A DNA stretch of 64,000 nucleotides, taken from Roseiconus lacunae. Lineage in GTDB: Bacteria; Planctomycetota; Planctomycetia; Pirellulales; Pirellulaceae. Location of the stretch: positions 124,001 to 188,000 of the forward strand of contig NZ_VSZO01000012.1 in NCBI RefSeq assembly GCF_008312935.1. Direction: 5' to 3'. Shown one piece after another: positions 55,721 to 64,000 of this stretch (its first letter is position 1; every line of letters begins with the position of its first letter). The notes under the pieces were generated by a model. The model searched no databases, was not told the origin of the DNA, and saw nothing but the letters and a program-made list of their open reading frames with translations. The translations under genes were made by a program, and so were the position numbers.

Positions 55721-58700
55721 CTAGCCGGTCATGCGGGCTTGTTTGAAACGGCTGGTGATCACACCGGCGACGATGAACACGATCTGGCTGGCGATAAACA
55801 ATCCCAACCAGAACATCACGCCTTTGGTGAAACCGTAGCTGTGCAATCCAATGCCCAGTTCGTTCGTTCCGAACCAGCTCCAAGCGGTGATGATGTTGCC
55901 GGCGATCGCAAGGATCGAGAAACCGAGACCCTTGACCATCCCATCCCAACGGGCGTGCAACATCAAGGCATTCCAAATCACGATTAGCAGCGCACCGTTT
56001 TCCTTCGGGTCCCAGCCCCAGAATCGCCCCCAACTATCGTCGGCCCATAGACCACCCAGAATCGTACCGACGGTGCTGAACAGGATGCCAAAGCAGGTTG
56101 CCCCATAGGTCATTCGGTAAACGGCCTGAGTCCCTTTGTCTTTGCCAGCCCATACGGCAACCAAATAGAGAATCCCAAGCAGGCCGGCCACCATCGTGGC
56201 CACATAGCCGAGAGCGACGCTGATGACGTGGGTGGTCAACCAGAACTGCGTGTCCAAAACGGCTTGCAGAACCGGCATCGTGTCACCCTTGTCCAAGCTA
56301 TACGCGACCAACGATGACAACGTTCCGGCGACGGCGGCCATGATATTGCCAAAGCCCAACCGGAAAATTCGGTCGATCACCAACCCGCCAAACACCGCGG
56401 CCCAGCCGATAAACACGGCCGAAGAGTGCAGGTTGATCACCGGCGCACGACCGGTGATGTAAATCCGACTGATCAAGGTCACCGAGTGAATCAAAAACGT
56501 TGCCAACAAAACGCCCCACGTCGCGTTTCGAAGACTGTGATTGCCGAACGCAAAGTAAAGCACACCCAAGATCGATGCGATCACATAGAAGACGAATGCG
56601 ACCGTTCGAGGTGAGTTATTTTGCATCCAACGCTCTACGGCGATCTTGTTTTCGTTCAGCCCATCGATTGCGGTGGCGTTTGACAATGCAATCTGTTCAT
56701 CGACGGCCTTGTTGAAGGCGGCGTAGTCACCTTTGCCATCGGAATAGGCGGTCACCATGTTGCTGAACGGCGTCGATGCCAACTTAGCATCTTCGTCTTC
56801 GACACTCTTGACCGAGTCTTGGAAGAATACCGGCGCGTACGCCTTCCATTTCGGATCGTTGACGCTGGCCGCAATGTCCGCCTCGGTCGGCGGGATGATT
56901 CGGGCGACCTGCATTTGATCGAGACGCTGCATCCGTTCAAGAATCTTCATGACCAAGAATCGCGTTTGCAAATTCGCCGGCAATCCTTCGGGCAACGCTT
57001 CGACGTCGGCTTGCCGTGGTCTTGGAAACTGAAACGCCTCGGCGACCAGCATGAACTGCCGCGTACGTTGATCAAGTTCCAGTAGCGTCTTCTCTTTAAA
57101 CGAATGGTCGGCGACGTCTTTATCACGAGCCAGATCGATCAGCTTCTGCGCCGCACCCCAGTTTTCCAGCACCTCGTTCAGGGTGTACAACTTGCTTTTG
57201 CGGCGAGGTAGCGAAAGCTGACTACGCACCTCTTCGGCGTCGATGCGGAACATTGGCAGGTCACGCAGTGAATCTTTATCGCTGGCGACTTCCATCAACC
57301 ATTGCATCGCCGACATCTTCTTGCCATCGACGCGAGCCTTGACTTCATCCGGGGCTCCTTCGACGGGAATCGATTCACGGCCACTGATCGACTTGAGCGT
57401 CAATCGAGCGAACGCATCAAGCGGCATCATTCGACCACCATACTGCGTCGGGATCTGTCCGGCGGTGTAAAAATCAAAGCCTTGATCGCGAGTTGCCGGA
57501 CGCATCGCATTCACCATCGCGGCGCGTGGGACCAGCATGACAACGCCCAAGCCGACGGTGACGGCGAAGGCCGCGATCAAGCTTTTCGGCGACGTCGCTC
57601 GCGCACGCTGTTCGTCACTGAGGCCCGCGAGTTCATTCACACGCTCGCGCTCACGGCGACCGACAAATCGCTTGAGCGTGCCGGTGAAGTGCGCCAGCAT
57701 CCCCAGCGCCATGATGCTGCAAGCCACATACGGAATCAGCCAACCGCTATTACGTACGACTTGCAGGCCCGTCAATTCTTTGCCGCCCGGCAGCGTGTTG
57801 TAACTGCTTTGGAAGAACGATTCGCCACGGTAACGCAGCGGGTTGTTCATCCAGACGCGTTCTCGTCGATCTTCGCCGGTTTCTGGATCGACGATGCGGA
57901 TGAAACTGCTGTAATCGCGAGGCGTTTCAGTCCCGCTATAAGTCCGGCGTTGAACGTCTTCGAGATGGACCCAGTAGGGTTTGACTTCACGGCCATACTT
58001 CAACCCGAGTTGGTAATCGGTCCCGCCAACTGTGATCTCGTCGAAATCATCTTCGGGGAATCGCACCGGGTCAAGCAAGTGCGCGTCGGACAAGTACTGA
58101 CTGACAAGGTGCTTGCCCAGCGATTCACCGCTGTCTTTGTCGAGCAGTTCGATGTAGGCCGAGCCCATGTTTTCTTCACCATCGGCACCACCGCGTTCAC
58201 GTTCTTCGACAGCCTGCCAGGTGAGACCTTGGCCGGTTGTCGCGACCGAAGCTTGATCAGAAACGCGCCGGAGGTCAGAATTTTTAAAGTACTCGAGAAC
58301 TTTGATATCGACCGGAAGGGCATCGTCACTGATGACCGTGTCATTTCGCTTGGCGGCAATGAGTTTTTCGGCCGGAACGGCGATCACTTCGTCCTCCCCT
58401 TCGCCGGTGACGATGAAGTTCAACTCGACCTTATCGAGGTTGATCAGGGTATTGGTCGATTCGCCTTCGACAAGGTTGATCCGTTGTTCCAGTTGGCGAT
58501 CACCGAATGCGAATTGCCCAAGCATCAGCAAACCAACGCCAAGGTGCAGCAGCATGTTGCCGCCCTGTCGACCGAAGACCAAGTTGCAGCCGACCAACAA
58601 GATCAATCCGGCCAACAGTCCCTTGGCCAACTGCCAAACGATTCGCATCCCTGGGTCCCCGATCCGCCCGCCAGTCACCAACGTGTAGACGATCACTCCC

Positions 58701-59305
58701 AAGGTGATCGCGGCGATCACATAGCCGACGATTCGCAGCGACTTTTGTTTGAAACTCATCGACCAAGCGATCAAGCCCAACGCGGATCCGACCGTCACCC
58801 CTTGCATGCAGCGCCACAGGGTTTCGTAGGAAAACGGCGGCGCGCCCTGCAGCCCGTCCGAACTGTTACCGCTCGCGACGATCACACCGGCGACGACCAC
58901 ACCGGCCAACAAGAACAGCACACCGGCGACCAATCGGCTGCCCTTGGCATGGATTCGAAATCGCGTCGCCTTGGCCGCGATTAAGTTAACCATCAATAGC
59001 ATCCCGATCGTCACTCCCCCGGGGAACGGAATGATCCCGGGGATCGGAGTGCTGTGGTTGTAAAACGCTTGGGGAAAGAAATCGTCGATCCGGATCATCG
59101 CGATCCAAGTCAAAAAGTATCGCGACTTGACCGCTTGCATGTTCAGTTCGTCTTGGGCCAAGGTGCCGACGAACACAATGACCAACGACGCGGCAAACAA
59201 TGCCACCGTCATCTTCAGCGACCCCAAGGCAGTGAGCACCGTGCTGGCCGTGATCGACGTTTGGTTTGCGGCGACGGACTTTGACGTTGAGTTGACAGTT
59301 GCCAT
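55721..59305 (-). CDS. ResB-CcsA fusion, cytochrome c assembly (System II)
   Basis: 1194 aa. The N-terminal half is ResB-like: membrane helices at about 25-45 and onward, FLTWIAMIRIDDFF, a long periplasmic region, then WLIPYVACSIMALGMLAHFTG. A soluble region of about 320 residues rich in charge (650-870) follows. The C-terminal 330 residues are CcsA/CcmC-like, with LHSSAVFIGWAAVFGGL, HVISVALGYVATMVAGLL and the tryptophan-rich haem-handling motif GGLWADDSWGRFWGWDPKENGALL. System II proteins ResB/CcsA carry haem outward and ligate it to apocytochrome c. Fusion into one polypeptide occurs in other lineages too. It converges on putA (56 bp) and precedes nothing on its strand; the lipoprotein gene 52 bp upstream is likely in the same operon. 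Confidence 0.93.
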   Translation of the reverse strand: MATVNSTSKSVAANQTSITASTVLTALGSLKMTVALFAASLVIVFVGTLAQDELNMQAVKSRYFLTWIAMIRIDDFFPQAFYNHSTPIPGIIPFPGGVTIGMLLMVNLIAAKATRFRIHAKGSRLVAGVLFLLAGVVVAGVIVASGNSSDGLQGAPPFSYETLWRCMQGVTVGSALGLIAWSMSFKQKSLRIVGYVIAAITLGVIVYTLVTGGRIGDPGMRIVWQLAKGLLAGLILLVGCNLVFGRQGGNMLLHLGVGLLMLGQFAFGDRQLEQRINLVEGESTNTLINLDKVELNFIVTGEGEDEVIAVPAEKLIAAKRNDTVISDDALPVDIKVLEYFKNSDLRRVSDQASVATTGQGLTWQAVEERERGGADGEENMGSAYIELLDKDSGESLGKHLVSQYLSDAHLLDPVRFPEDDFDEITVGGTDYQLGLKYGREVKPYWVHLEDVQRRTYSGTETPRDYSSFIRIVDPETGEDRRERVWMNNPLRYRGESFFQSSYNTLPGGKELTGLQVVRNSGWLIPYVACSIMALGMLAHFTGTLKRFVGRRERERVNELAGLSDEQRARATSPKSLIAAFAVTVGLGVVMLVPRAAMVNAMRPATRDQGFDFYTAGQIPTQYGGRMMPLDAFARLTLKSISGRESIPVEGAPDEVKARVDGKKMSAMQWLMEVASDKDSLRDLPMFRIDAEEVRSQLSLPRRKSKLYTLNEVLENWGAAQKLIDLARDKDVADHSFKEKTLLELDQRTRQFMLVAEAFQFPRPRQADVEALPEGLPANLQTRFLVMKILERMQRLDQMQVARIIPPTEADIAASVNDPKWKAYAPVFFQDSVKSVEDEDAKLASTPFSNMVTAYSDGKGDYAAFNKAVDEQIALSNATAIDGLNENKIAVERWMQNNSPRTVAFVFYVIASILGVLYFAFGNHSLRNATWGVLLATFLIHSVTLISRIYITGRAPVINLHSSAVFIGWAAVFGGLVIDRIFRLGFGNIMAAVAGTLSSLVAYSLDKGDTMPVLQAVLDTQFWLTTHVISVALGYVATMVAGLLGILYLVAVWAGKDKGTQAVYRMTYGATCFGILFSTVGTILGGLWADDSWGRFWGWDPKENGALLIVIWNALMLHARWDGMVKGLGFSILAIAGNIITAWSWFGTNELGIGLHSYGFTKGVMFWLGLFIASQIVFIVAGVITSRFKQARMTG

Positions 59306-59357
59306 AAGAAATCCAGGCGGAAAGGTCGGTTGACTTGATCGTGATCAAAATCGCTGA

Positions 59358-60467
59358 CTAAAAGGACAACGACTGGAGGAATGATTTCATTGCGTCACGT
59401 TGCTCGGACACCGTCTTGGGTGGTCCGGTCATCTTGACGAATTTACTGAAGTTACCTTCGGTGGGAATGATCGTCGCATCGATCGAAAACTGTCCCTGCC
59501 CTGCGTCCCCTTCAATGATAAACCGCTGAGCCTCGAAACCGGAAACATCAAATCGCTCGGCGTCGGCCAGCATTTGATCCACCGCCTCGTCTTCCGGTGT
59601 ACCCTTGATGACTTGGCCCATCCAGCGGGCGACGTTGCTGCGCAGGTCCCCGCCGGCGGTGATCAAGGTGACCTCGGCGGTCGCATCTTCCGGACCGACG
59701 ACAAAGGAAAGCTCTCGCATGCCGCGTGCTTCCTGCTCTTGCCAACCCTCGGGTGTTTCGAAGTCATACTTTGGCGACTGCGTCTCGGTAGCCTGACCTG
59801 ACGATTCGCCGCCCTTGCCTGCACTTCCACCGGCGAGCGCGTCCCCCGTCATCGCACCACCGCCCATCATCGAACCGCCCATCATTGGCGGCATCATCGA
59901 GCCGCCGGAGGTTGGCTCGCCAACGAAATCGGCCAAAAGAGCCTGCTTGTCGGCCACTTCCATCTCCAGTGGCTCGGCGCCGGCCCAGGTATCATCGGAC
60001 GGTTTCAATCCGACCTGATTACGCCAACGATTCACGTTTTGGACCGCGTATTCGGGGTAGTCACCGTTGATGGGAAGCGTCAAAACAGTCAGTTCCAGCT
60101 GCTTTTTAGCGGTGTTGATGTAAACAGTTGCGAAACGCATTGGTTTCTCGCCGCCGAGTTGCCATGATTCCGGCAAAGGATCCAAAATCGGTTGGCCGGA
60201 CTCGCCGAACTCGATCGACTGGACAAAATCCTTGAAGGCTTGAGCGACCCCGTCGACCGCTTCTTCGGGGCCCTGGATCTTAAAAAACCACGCTTCGCTG
60301 CCCCGTGGAACCATGACTGCCAACAATCGCTGTTTACCCGGTACCAGCTCTTCCGGCATGTTCTTGGGGATCGTGTACGTCGTGATCTCCGGTTCACTAC
60401 CGCAACCGCCGATCCATCCGACCAGACCGAAGGCCAGCAGCCAGATCAACGGCAAGCGGGTTGGCAT
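59358..60467 (-). CDS. Lipoprotein with Met/Gly-rich linker, near cytochrome c assembly gene
   Basis: 369 aa from the ATG at 60467; the frame is open to 60530. A signal peptide ends in the lipobox WIGGC. Two copies of a similar beta-containing domain flank a linker: residues about 30-180 (LAVMVPRGSEAWFFKIQGPEEAVD) and about 235-369 (YDFETPEGWQEQEARGMRELSFVVG). The linker near residues 190-215 is Met- and Gly-rich (GGSMMPPMMGGSMMGGGAM). It lies 52 bp upstream of the ResB-CcsA gene on the same strand, and a role in envelope metal or cytochrome assembly is suggested by context only. Confidence 0.8.
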   Translation of the reverse strand: MPTRLPLIWLLAFGLVGWIGGCGSEPEITTYTIPKNMPEELVPGKQRLLAVMVPRGSEAWFFKIQGPEEAVDGVAQAFKDFVQSIEFGESGQPILDPLPESWQLGGEKPMRFATVYINTAKKQLELTVLTLPINGDYPEYAVQNVNRWRNQVGLKPSDDTWAGAEPLEMEVADKQALLADFVGEPTSGGSMMPPMMGGSMMGGGAMTGDALAGGSAGKGGESSGQATETQSPKYDFETPEGWQEQEARGMRELSFVVGPEDATAEVTLITAGGDLRSNVARWMGQVIKGTPEDEAVDQMLADAERFDVSGFEAQRFIIEGDAGQGQFSIDATIIPTEGNFSKFVKMTGPPKTVSEQRDAMKSFLQSLSF

Positions 60468-60834
60468 TCGTCCCAATGTCGTGACCGGGGCGCGCAGATT
60501 GAGCGTCGATGGTTGAAAACCAGAGTGCATAGCGATGGTAGGCGGGGGGGATCGAATTCCGTTTCGGAATGAAGGAAGGAGCGTCTCCTAACGCCGTCAG
60601 TATAGACGCGCCGCTCCCTAATATCGTACCCACCTAACTGTGTCCAAATTAGACAACGTGTCTCTTTGTCGCTGTGGCAAATCGACTTGACCACCCGACA
60701 GAACACCAGCGCCAGGTGTCGTCGACGTCGGGATTGAGAGGGCGTTCTGATGCATCGGACCGAAACCCGAGTGTTGCACGGACACCGTGGTTAATGCCGT
60801 TCGAGCAATTTTGACTTCAAGTGTTGACGAAACA
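60468..60834. other. Intergenic region, 367 bp
   Basis: Lies upstream of the lipoprotein gene and downstream of the HTH-membrane gene, both minus strand. On the minus strand TTGGAC is followed after 18 nt by TATTAG (about 60620-60650), a possible promoter for the lipoprotein-ResB-CcsA pair. A 6-bp hairpin (AGTGTT 60820-60825 with AACACT 60831-60836) follows the HTH-membrane stop but has no T run. Confidence 0.4.
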
Positions 60835-62586
60835 CTATGAATCGAGCCCAGCCATGCTGATCAATGAATCTGTCAGCGAACTAACCGGGGCCGATGTTTC
60901 GCTGTAAGCCCACATGTTGCGGACCAAATCGGTCATCAGCATACCGCCGAGCGATAGGACCAGAATGATGAACATCAGCGAGAGGCACTGAAACAAACTG
61001 AACGGAACTTCGTAACCGCGGACGGCAGCCCCCGCTGTTGGGCTGGCGATCTCGCCATCTTCGACCACGACTTCGTCGTCAGCACCGAAGGCATCGCCGG
61101 CATCCGCTTCCGCTCCAAATCCGGCATCGGCACCAAGTCCACCGTCGTCGAACGCCACGCCTGCTTCGGGTGCCGCACCGAATGCGTCTCCGGCCGGCTG
61201 GGCATCGGCGTCACCGAATCCGGCATCGGCAAAGGCGTTTTCGTCACCAAAATCGGCTTGCAAATCGACGACTTCGGAATCTTCGACCTCGATGACTTGT
61301 GAGCTGCTGTCCATATCGGCGTCCAGCCCGACCCCCGAAGGCGACAGCTGAAATTCTTCGTCGGCAGCCGAACCGGTGCCGCTTTTGCCGCTAGCAATAC
61401 CGCTGCCATCGGCCAACTCCGCCCCCAAATCAAGCGCCGAAAGGCTACTACCGGCCAAGTCCAGGGGCTCGCTTTCGAGCGACAATCCGCTGTCGCTTGG
61501 GCTCATCAGGTTGATTCCGCTATCGCCGGCAACCGAAATGTCACTCACGCTGTCGAGCATCAGATCGGCATCATCGTCGGCGATGACCAAGTCGTCGTCT
61601 TCGCTCAACGCGTCATCCATTTCGTTGATGACACCAGAGTCGAGACCACTTCCCAGGCCCGATGAGGTGAGCAGTTTTTCGCTATCACCGGAAATCAGCC
61701 CGCTACCGGTGTTGGCTTGCTCGCCGAGCAGATCGAGCTCGCTGAGAACGTCCGCGCCGGACGACTTCATCGGCTGATCGGTCGGTTTGTCGGTGCTCGG
61801 CCCATCGAGTTCGTTCATCAACGCCAAGCTGCTCGCTCCGGCGGGGCTGGCATCACTCACCGAGTCCAAATCGAGAGAATCAGAGTCGTCGGCGAGCAGC
61901 AATTCGCTGCTGTCGTCCTCCGAAAGGTCACTCGAGAGCATGAATTCCTCTTCGCTGGCGGCCTTGGAAGGCTCTTCGCTGACATCGACGTCACTGATTG
62001 AGATTTTATCGACTTCCTCATTGATCTCGGCCTTTGCGACCGGGCCGGTGCTGCCTTCTTTCGGGTCGATCGCGACATCGATCGAGTCGGCGCTATCACG
62101 GAGCAGCGCGGGATCGTCAAGCTTCAACTCTGCCGAATCAATCTCTTGCAGCAACTCTTCGTCGGTTTCGAATACCGAATCGATCTCGATTTCCTTTCCG
62201 CCGTCGTTGGCCACCAAAGAAACATCGCTGCCGCTTTTGTCTGTTCCCGTGACGAGATTCACGTCGCTGCCCGTGCTGCCCTCTTTGAGCGGCTCGGAGC
62301 CCAGATTGACATCGCTGCCGTCATTGTCATCGCCTTGGTCGCCGCCGATTACGGCACCAATGCTAGCCCCTGATTCACCCAAATCGACTTCATCGACCAA
62401 AATCCCAGACCCGAAATTATCGTCGGCGGCAAGGTCGTCGGCGAGCCGCTCGATCTCGTTTTCGGGGAACTTCCAGCTCGAACCATCCTTAAATCCACGC
62501 ACCTGACCTTGGCTGCGTAATTCAACAAGTTTGTCGGTGGAAATACCCAGCTTGGCGGCTGCTTCGTCCAGTGAAAGATAAGACAT
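60835..62586 (-). CDS. HTH-excisionase domain protein with acidic linker and C-terminal membrane helix
   Basis: 583 aa. Residues 1-50 are a MerR/excisionase-type HTH (YLSLDEAAAKLGISTDKLVELRSQGQVRGFKDGSSWKFPENEI). The next roughly 470 residues are a strongly acidic Ser/Asp/Leu-rich low-complexity region with repeats such as SDVNL, LDSVSD and ADAGFG. A single membrane helix near residues 530-555 (LFQCLSLMFIILVLSLGGMLM) precedes a short tail. The N-terminus should lie in the cytoplasm. A DNA-binding-like domain tethered to the membrane by a long disordered tail is unusual. The HTH could bind protein instead of DNA. A 15-bp tandem repeat lies just upstream (62608-62637). Confidence 0.85.
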   Translation of the reverse strand: MSYLSLDEAAAKLGISTDKLVELRSQGQVRGFKDGSSWKFPENEIERLADDLAADDNFGSGILVDEVDLGESGASIGAVIGGDQGDDNDGSDVNLGSEPLKEGSTGSDVNLVTGTDKSGSDVSLVANDGGKEIEIDSVFETDEELLQEIDSAELKLDDPALLRDSADSIDVAIDPKEGSTGPVAKAEINEEVDKISISDVDVSEEPSKAASEEEFMLSSDLSEDDSSELLLADDSDSLDLDSVSDASPAGASSLALMNELDGPSTDKPTDQPMKSSGADVLSELDLLGEQANTGSGLISGDSEKLLTSSGLGSGLDSGVINEMDDALSEDDDLVIADDDADLMLDSVSDISVAGDSGINLMSPSDSGLSLESEPLDLAGSSLSALDLGAELADGSGIASGKSGTGSAADEEFQLSPSGVGLDADMDSSSQVIEVEDSEVVDLQADFGDENAFADAGFGDADAQPAGDAFGAAPEAGVAFDDGGLGADAGFGAEADAGDAFGADDEVVVEDGEIASPTAGAAVRGYEVPFSLFQCLSLMFIILVLSLGGMLMTDLVRNMWAYSETSAPVSSLTDSLISMAGLDS

Positions 62587-62607
62587 GGTCGGTGGGGTCT
62601 TCGATTC

Positions 62608-62637
62608 CGAGAACAGTGAAGTCGAGAACAGTGAAGT
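62608..62637. repeat. 15-bp tandem repeat upstream of the HTH-membrane gene
   Basis: CGAGAACAGTGAAGT is repeated exactly twice in tandem, ending 21 bp before the ATG (62586) of the HTH-membrane gene. The position would suit an operator or a translation-control site; a slippage duplication is equally possible. Confidence 0.7.
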
Positions 62638-62711
62638 CGATGTCGCGACGTCATAAACTAATTACGTGGGGCAACGCCGCTACTGTTCTTTGCTCGGAAT
62701 TAGATGATCCC

Positions 62712-63407
62712 TCACTTCACCCGACTCTGCAGATGCCGGATTTGACTAGGAAGCGGGTCGGTCGCGTTGAGCGTGACAGAGAAATCGGCGCCGATCGGTC
62801 GGCTACTGACTAGGCGGAGCATGCCGGACCTATCGATATGATACACGGCTATTTGCATTTCTCCCGCATTAACCACCGCGATTGTGTGATTTCCCGCCCC
62901 ATCGGACCCAAAAAAGCAGACGAGATCGCCTGCCGCAGCCGCTTGCGGTGCACTCCGTTGACCCGTATTAGCGGGGGGCAACATCCCCGGAGATCCCGAT
63001 GCGTCATCGTTTTGAAGCAGTGCGGCAGCCATTTCCGCCGTTAATGGTTCTCCCACGGCACCACCACGACGAGGGGGCAAAGGATTAAATTCTGGTCCGT
63101 TTGTCGAGGCATTTCTGCTCGTAGAAGTCGCACCGGTCACGTTGGGAACGATGGTCGTACCGAACGGACGGGCCTGGACGACACCCGATTGTCCCAGATC
63201 GGACTCAATGGCGCCGCCCGGCAGAAGCCCTTGAGACGATGGACCACCAAATTGTGGCGACTGTGGTGGCCCACCGAACCGATCTCCGCCGGCTCGCTGT
63301 CCTTCGATTTGCTGGCCTTCGATTTGCTGGCCAACTCCGTGGCCCACGCCGACCATCGCGATCAGGCCGGTGACCATGATCGTGAACCATCCTTGCCGCG
63401 ATCTCAT
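62712..63407 (-). CDS. Small secreted protein of unknown function
   Basis: 231 aa. AAGGGAAGG sits directly before the ATG (spacing 3 nt). An N-terminal signal peptide (MVTGLIAMVGVGHGVG region) precedes a Gly/Gln/Pro-rich stretch with the repeat QQIEGQQIEGQ. The C-terminal 80 residues may form a small beta domain (LVCFFGSDGAGNHTIAVVNAGEMQIAVYHI, LRLVSSRPIGADFSVTLN). No family recognised. It is 125 bp upstream of the HTH-membrane gene on the same strand. Confidence 0.75.
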   Translation of the reverse strand: MRSRQGWFTIMVTGLIAMVGVGHGVGQQIEGQQIEGQRAGGDRFGGPPQSPQFGGPSSQGLLPGGAIESDLGQSGVVQARPFGTTIVPNVTGATSTSRNASTNGPEFNPLPPRRGGAVGEPLTAEMAAALLQNDDASGSPGMLPPANTGQRSAPQAAAAGDLVCFFGSDGAGNHTIAVVNAGEMQIAVYHIDRSGMLRLVSSRPIGADFSVTLNATDPLPSQIRHLQSRVK

Positions 63408-63736
63408 ATACCTTCCCTTCGTTTCGCTTGAAGTTTCCCTAGGCGGCGACGCAATCTGGATTTCAGTTCCTTTCGTTAGCCGCCCCGCGTTGTCCCCGGA
63501 TATGACAGCGTGGCAATTCGCCCGCCGTTCGCCGAATCCCCAACCGGAGAGAAAATCTCTCTCGATTCAAAATCTGGGCTCGGGACGTATCGGAACCCGC
63601 CGCTGGCTTTCGGCACTCCGCATTCCGCGATCCCGGGGGAAACCGAATCTCCTGGTGAATCTCGCCACCACGACCAAACTGGAACGCGGCGCTAGGCTGA
63701 TACGTAACGGTTCGGCCGATGCGAACGCAAGATTGA
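63408..63736. other. Intergenic region, 329 bp
   Basis: Between the small secreted protein and the end of the phosphatase gene. Frames on both strands show no recognisable protein. No terminator with a T run was seen after the phosphatase stop. Confidence 0.4.
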
Positions 63737-64000
63737 CTACCCAAGCAAGGCCCGCACTGCGTCATGTAAGCGTCCGTTGGTCCCGATCCCGTCGCCACCG
63801 CGAACGGTCGGGTTCCCCTTCCAATCGGTGAACTTTCCACCGGATTCAACGACCACCGGCAGGATCGCCGCTACGTCCCACGCATTGCAAATGGGATCGA
63901 CCATCACCTCGGCTCGACCGGTCGCGATCAGCAGGTAGCCATAGCCATCACCCCAGGTTCGGGTGATCCAGCACTGACGTTCGAGTTCTTTGAAGCTAGC
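63737..64000 (-). CDS. Inositol monophosphatase-family protein (C-terminal part; possibly histidinol phosphatase)
   Basis: Only the last 87 codons and the stop (TAG at 63737-63739) are in the window. The part present has RTWGDGYGYLLIATGRAEVMVD, then NAWDVAAILPVVVESGGKFTDWKG, the second metal-binding WD motif and the C-terminal helix of the family, then VRGGDGIGTNGRLHDAV. The WGD-x-YGY-LLIATGRAE segment is typical of the HisN-type histidinol-phosphatase branch, but the N-terminal half needed to decide is outside the window. Confidence 0.85.
   Translation of the reverse strand, partial: ASFKELERQCWITRTWGDGYGYLLIATGRAEVMVDPICNAWDVAAILPVVVESGGKFTDWKGNPTVRGGDGIGTNGRLHDAVRALLG

Noticed and set aside
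57302-58984. A 560-codon plus-strand open frame
   Set aside because: It is antisense to the ResB-CcsA gene, and its composition (Arg/Asp/His-rich) is that of a shadow frame.
61787-62506. Plus-strand frame of 239 codons rich in Ser
   Set aside because: It is antisense to the acidic Ser/Asp/Leu-rich tail of the HTH-membrane protein; the low-complexity composition explains it.

Overview
The window looks like chromosomal sequence from a planctomycete, most likely a Rhodopirellula-like member of the Pirellulales. This is inferred from gene content, not from a marker gene. The pointers are a DUF1559 prepilin-like protein (26021-27154), an FG-GAP/ASPIC-UnbV (CRTAC1-like) lipoprotein (20204-22072), an excisionase-type HTH fused to a receiver domain (34068-34652), a formylglycine-dependent sulfatase together with an FGE-fold protein, a ResB-CcsA fusion, and many secreted proteins without recognisable families. 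There is no rRNA, recognisable tRNA, CRISPR array, insertion sequence or prophage.

Layout. 1-4.7 kb: a partial FGE-fold secreted protein, a membrane-anchored HtrA/DegP-like protease and a uronate-isomerase-like protein with an acidic tail. 4.8-12.2 kb, all on the minus strand: a large membrane-associated protein of unknown function, the flagellar export genes fliP-fliQ-fliR-flhB, then leuA. The FlhB is cut short before its autocleavage domain. leuA has its own promoter, a 33-codon leucine-rich leader peptide and an intrinsic terminator, which together form a leucine attenuator. 12.7-18.8 kb: the three-gene cluster circularly permuted ATP-grasp / alpha-E / transglutaminase-DUF2126. 19-23.6 kb: a Tat-exported TIM-barrel protein, then an FG-GAP lipoprotein translationally coupled to a TPR lipoprotein. 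23.6-29.2 kb: a P-domain autotransporter, a DUF1559 protein with a small lipoprotein, and a coupled pair of membrane proteins. 29.3-37.1 kb: gatB, gatA, a soluble histidine kinase, the HTH-receiver protein and mnmG. 37-47.4 kb: secreted or membrane proteins of unknown function, a sulfatase, holA and a degenerate kinase-like membrane protein. 47.5-55.7 kb: a HAD phosphatase, a short GspE-type ATPase, an SBF-like transporter, an AsmA-like protein and putA. 55.7-64 kb: the ResB-CcsA cytochrome c assembly fusion, a Met-rich lipoprotein, an HTH-acidic linker-membrane protein with a tandem repeat in front of it, a small secreted protein and the end of an inositol-monophosphatase-family gene.

The best candidate for something undescribed is the leucine attenuator at 6493-6693. 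The -35/-10 boxes place the transcript start on or next to the leader ATG, so the leader mRNA is probably leaderless. Eleven of the first 18 codons encode leucine, six of them CTA. A 13-bp GC-rich hairpin with a seven-T tract follows, before the leuA ribosome binding site. Two families of short palindromic intergenic repeats also recur in the window.
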